Below, in pieces: positions 4,819-5,885 of a stretch of 5,885 bases of DNA. Position 1 is the stretch's first letter; every line of letters starts with the position of its first letter. Made by a program: the position numbers and the translations under genes. The notes below the pieces were generated by a model that was given only the letters and a program-made list of their open reading frames with translations, did not search any database and was not told where the DNA came from. Source of the stretch: SIG471 sp045638565 (lineage in GTDB: Bacteria; Bacillota; Clostridia; Oscillospirales; Butyricicoccaceae); NCBI GenBank assembly GCA_045638565.1, contig JAZUBN010000098.1:1-5885 (forward strand). Direction: 5' to 3'.

Positions 4819-5885
4819 ATGAAAACTCTCTATTTCAACGGCAATATATACACAGGCGATGGCTTTACCCATTCGCTTCTCGTGGAAAACGGCGTTATTC
4901 TCGCTGTAGGTGATGCAGCGGCTATGCGTGCAAACGGCGCAAACGCTTTTGACCTTGAAGGCAAGACTGTCATCCCTGGTCTCAACGACAGCCATATGCA
5001 CCTTTACGGTGTTGGCACAAACATCATGTCTGTGCAGATGCTCGGCTCTGTCAGCCCTGAGGATGTTATCGAAAGAGCTAAAAAGTTCATCGAAACAAAC
5101 AACGTTCCTGAAGGCACATACGTAACAGGCCGCGGCTGGAATCAGGACTATTTCAAGGGCGAACAGCGCCTTCTCACACGTTATGATCTGGACAAGATCT
5201 CCACAAAGCACCCTATCGTTTTCCGCAGAGCCTGCGGTCATATGCTCGTCTGCAACAGCCTCGCTCTGGAACTTTCAGGCGTAAATAAAGACACAGTTGC
5301 CTGCCCTGGCGGCGCTATCGACAAGGATGCAAACGGCGAGCCAACAGGTATTTTCCGCGAACACGCAATGGGTATGATCGAGCAGTTCATCCCTGCAAAG
5401 ACTGTGGATGAAATGGCTGAAATCATCGCAAAGGCTCAGGAATACGCAGCTTCCTACGGCATCACTTCCATTCAGACAAACGACATCAACGACGGCAATT
5501 TCATGATGATGGATGCCGCTTACAAGAAGGTTGTAGCTGACGGCAAGGCAAAGTGCCGCATAACTCAGCAGAGCTGCTTTAACACTCTCATTGGCTTCAA
5601 GGAATATCTCGAAGCCGGTTTCCGTATGGGTAACGGAAACTCTCCGTATAGAATTGGTCCATTAAAACTCTTTGTAGACGGTTCTCTCGGCGCACGTACA
5701 GCTTTAATGCGTAAGCCTTATGCTGATGACCCTTCCACACAGGGTATCGAATGTATGAGCCAGGAAACTCTCAACGAGTTTGTACGCATCGCAACAGAGC
5801 ATAAGATGCAGGTCATCACACACGCTATCGGCGACAAGGCTATCGAAATGGTGCTTGATGCCATCGAAAAGGAAGGCGGAGAAGG
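4819..5885 (+). CDS. Amidohydrolase family 3 (YtcJ-like), 3' end beyond window
   Basis: A reading frame starting at ATG 4819 and still open at the last base, with 355 codons visible; family members run to about 530-550 residues. The product begins MKTLYFNGNIYTGDGF, the usual N-terminal beta-strand domain. VIPGLNDSHMHLYG (51-64) contains the His59-x-His61 metal pair of the amidohydrolase barrel. FRRACGHMLVCNS (135-147) and THAIGDKAI (334-342, His335) are further family blocks. GPLKLFVDGSLGARTA (280-295) is the characteristic YtcJ stretch, with Lys283 a candidate metal-bridging residue. These are cytoplasmic metal-dependent hydrolases of amide, imide or carbamate-like bonds; substrates are mostly unknown, so none is claimed. 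The C-terminal barrel portion and remaining ligands lie outside the window. It is divergent from the TauE-like permease with 175 bases between the starts. AGGAG eight bases upstream supports the start. Confidence 0.93.
   Translation, partial: MKTLYFNGNIYTGDGFTHSLLVENGVILAVGDAAAMRANGANAFDLEGKTVIPGLNDSHMHLYGVGTNIMSVQMLGSVSPEDVIERAKKFIETNNVPEGTYVTGRGWNQDYFKGEQRLLTRYDLDKISTKHPIVFRRACGHMLVCNSLALELSGVNKDTVACPGGAIDKDANGEPTGIFREHAMGMIEQFIPAKTVDEMAEIIAKAQEYAASYGITSIQTNDINDGNFMMMDAAYKKVVADGKAKCRITQQSCFNTLIGFKEYLEAGFRMGNGNSPYRIGPLKLFVDGSLGARTALMRKPYADDPSTQGIECMSQETLNEFVRIATEHKMQVITHAIGDKAIEMVLDAIEKEGGE

Noticed and set aside
4735..5241. 168-codon - strand frame over the amidohydrolase start
   Set aside because: It lies antisense to the metal-binding region of the amidohydrolase and crosses its promoter; its product resembles no family I know.
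1..5885. CRISPR arrays, tRNA or rRNA genes, insertion sequences, toxin-antitoxin or defence genes
   Set aside because: No regularly spaced repeats, cloverleaf-like sequence, transposase motif or paired small genes of that type were seen on either strand.

Overview
The window looks like an ordinary chromosomal stretch from an anaerobic Bacillota bacterium. Consensus-like sigma-70 promoters, AGGAG/GGAGG ribosome sites, hairpin plus T-run terminators and short GC-rich palindromic intergenic repeats all point that way. The pairing of a copper-amine-oxidase-like stalk domain with an NPCBM-like domain would fit the Negativicutes/Selenomonadales. The phylum is fairly secure, but the class is an inference from style and not from any marker gene.

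Layout, left to right. Bases 1-111 hold the end of a palindromic repeat and a probable promoter. Bases 160-2668 are a tight two-gene + strand operon: an MBOAT membrane O-acyltransferase (AlgI/DltB type) and a membrane-anchored DHHW/AlgJ-AlgX-like SGNH protein. Together they look like a cell-surface polysaccharide O-acetylation pair. Bases 2669-3049 hold a chain of small hairpins, a probable 47-residue glycine/alanine-rich membrane protein (TTG start at 2737), a strong terminator, and a compact paired-palindrome repeat at 2941-3004.

The - strand then carries two independent genes. The first (3799 down to 3050) is a secreted protein with a stalk domain and an NPCBM-like C-terminal domain, driven by a perfect-consensus promoter. 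The second (4643 down to 3903) is a TauE/SafE-family anion permease. Each ends in a terminator hairpin, and the two hairpins share 28 identical bases. A divergent promoter region (4644-4818) separates the permease from the last gene, an amidohydrolase of the YtcJ-like family 3 type. That gene starts at 4819 and is still open at the window end, with about 355 codons visible.

Taken together, the window describes cell-envelope polymer modification (acyltransferase pair, secreted carbohydrate-binding candidate) beside a divergent transport/hydrolysis pair that may share regulation. I see no CRISPR array, tRNA, rRNA, transposase, phage gene or toxin-antitoxin module, and nothing I can honestly call a new system. 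The points most worth a second look are the small ORF with its SD in a hairpin loop, the duplicated terminator around the stalk-domain gene, the paired palindromic repeat, and the architecture of the divergent promoter region.
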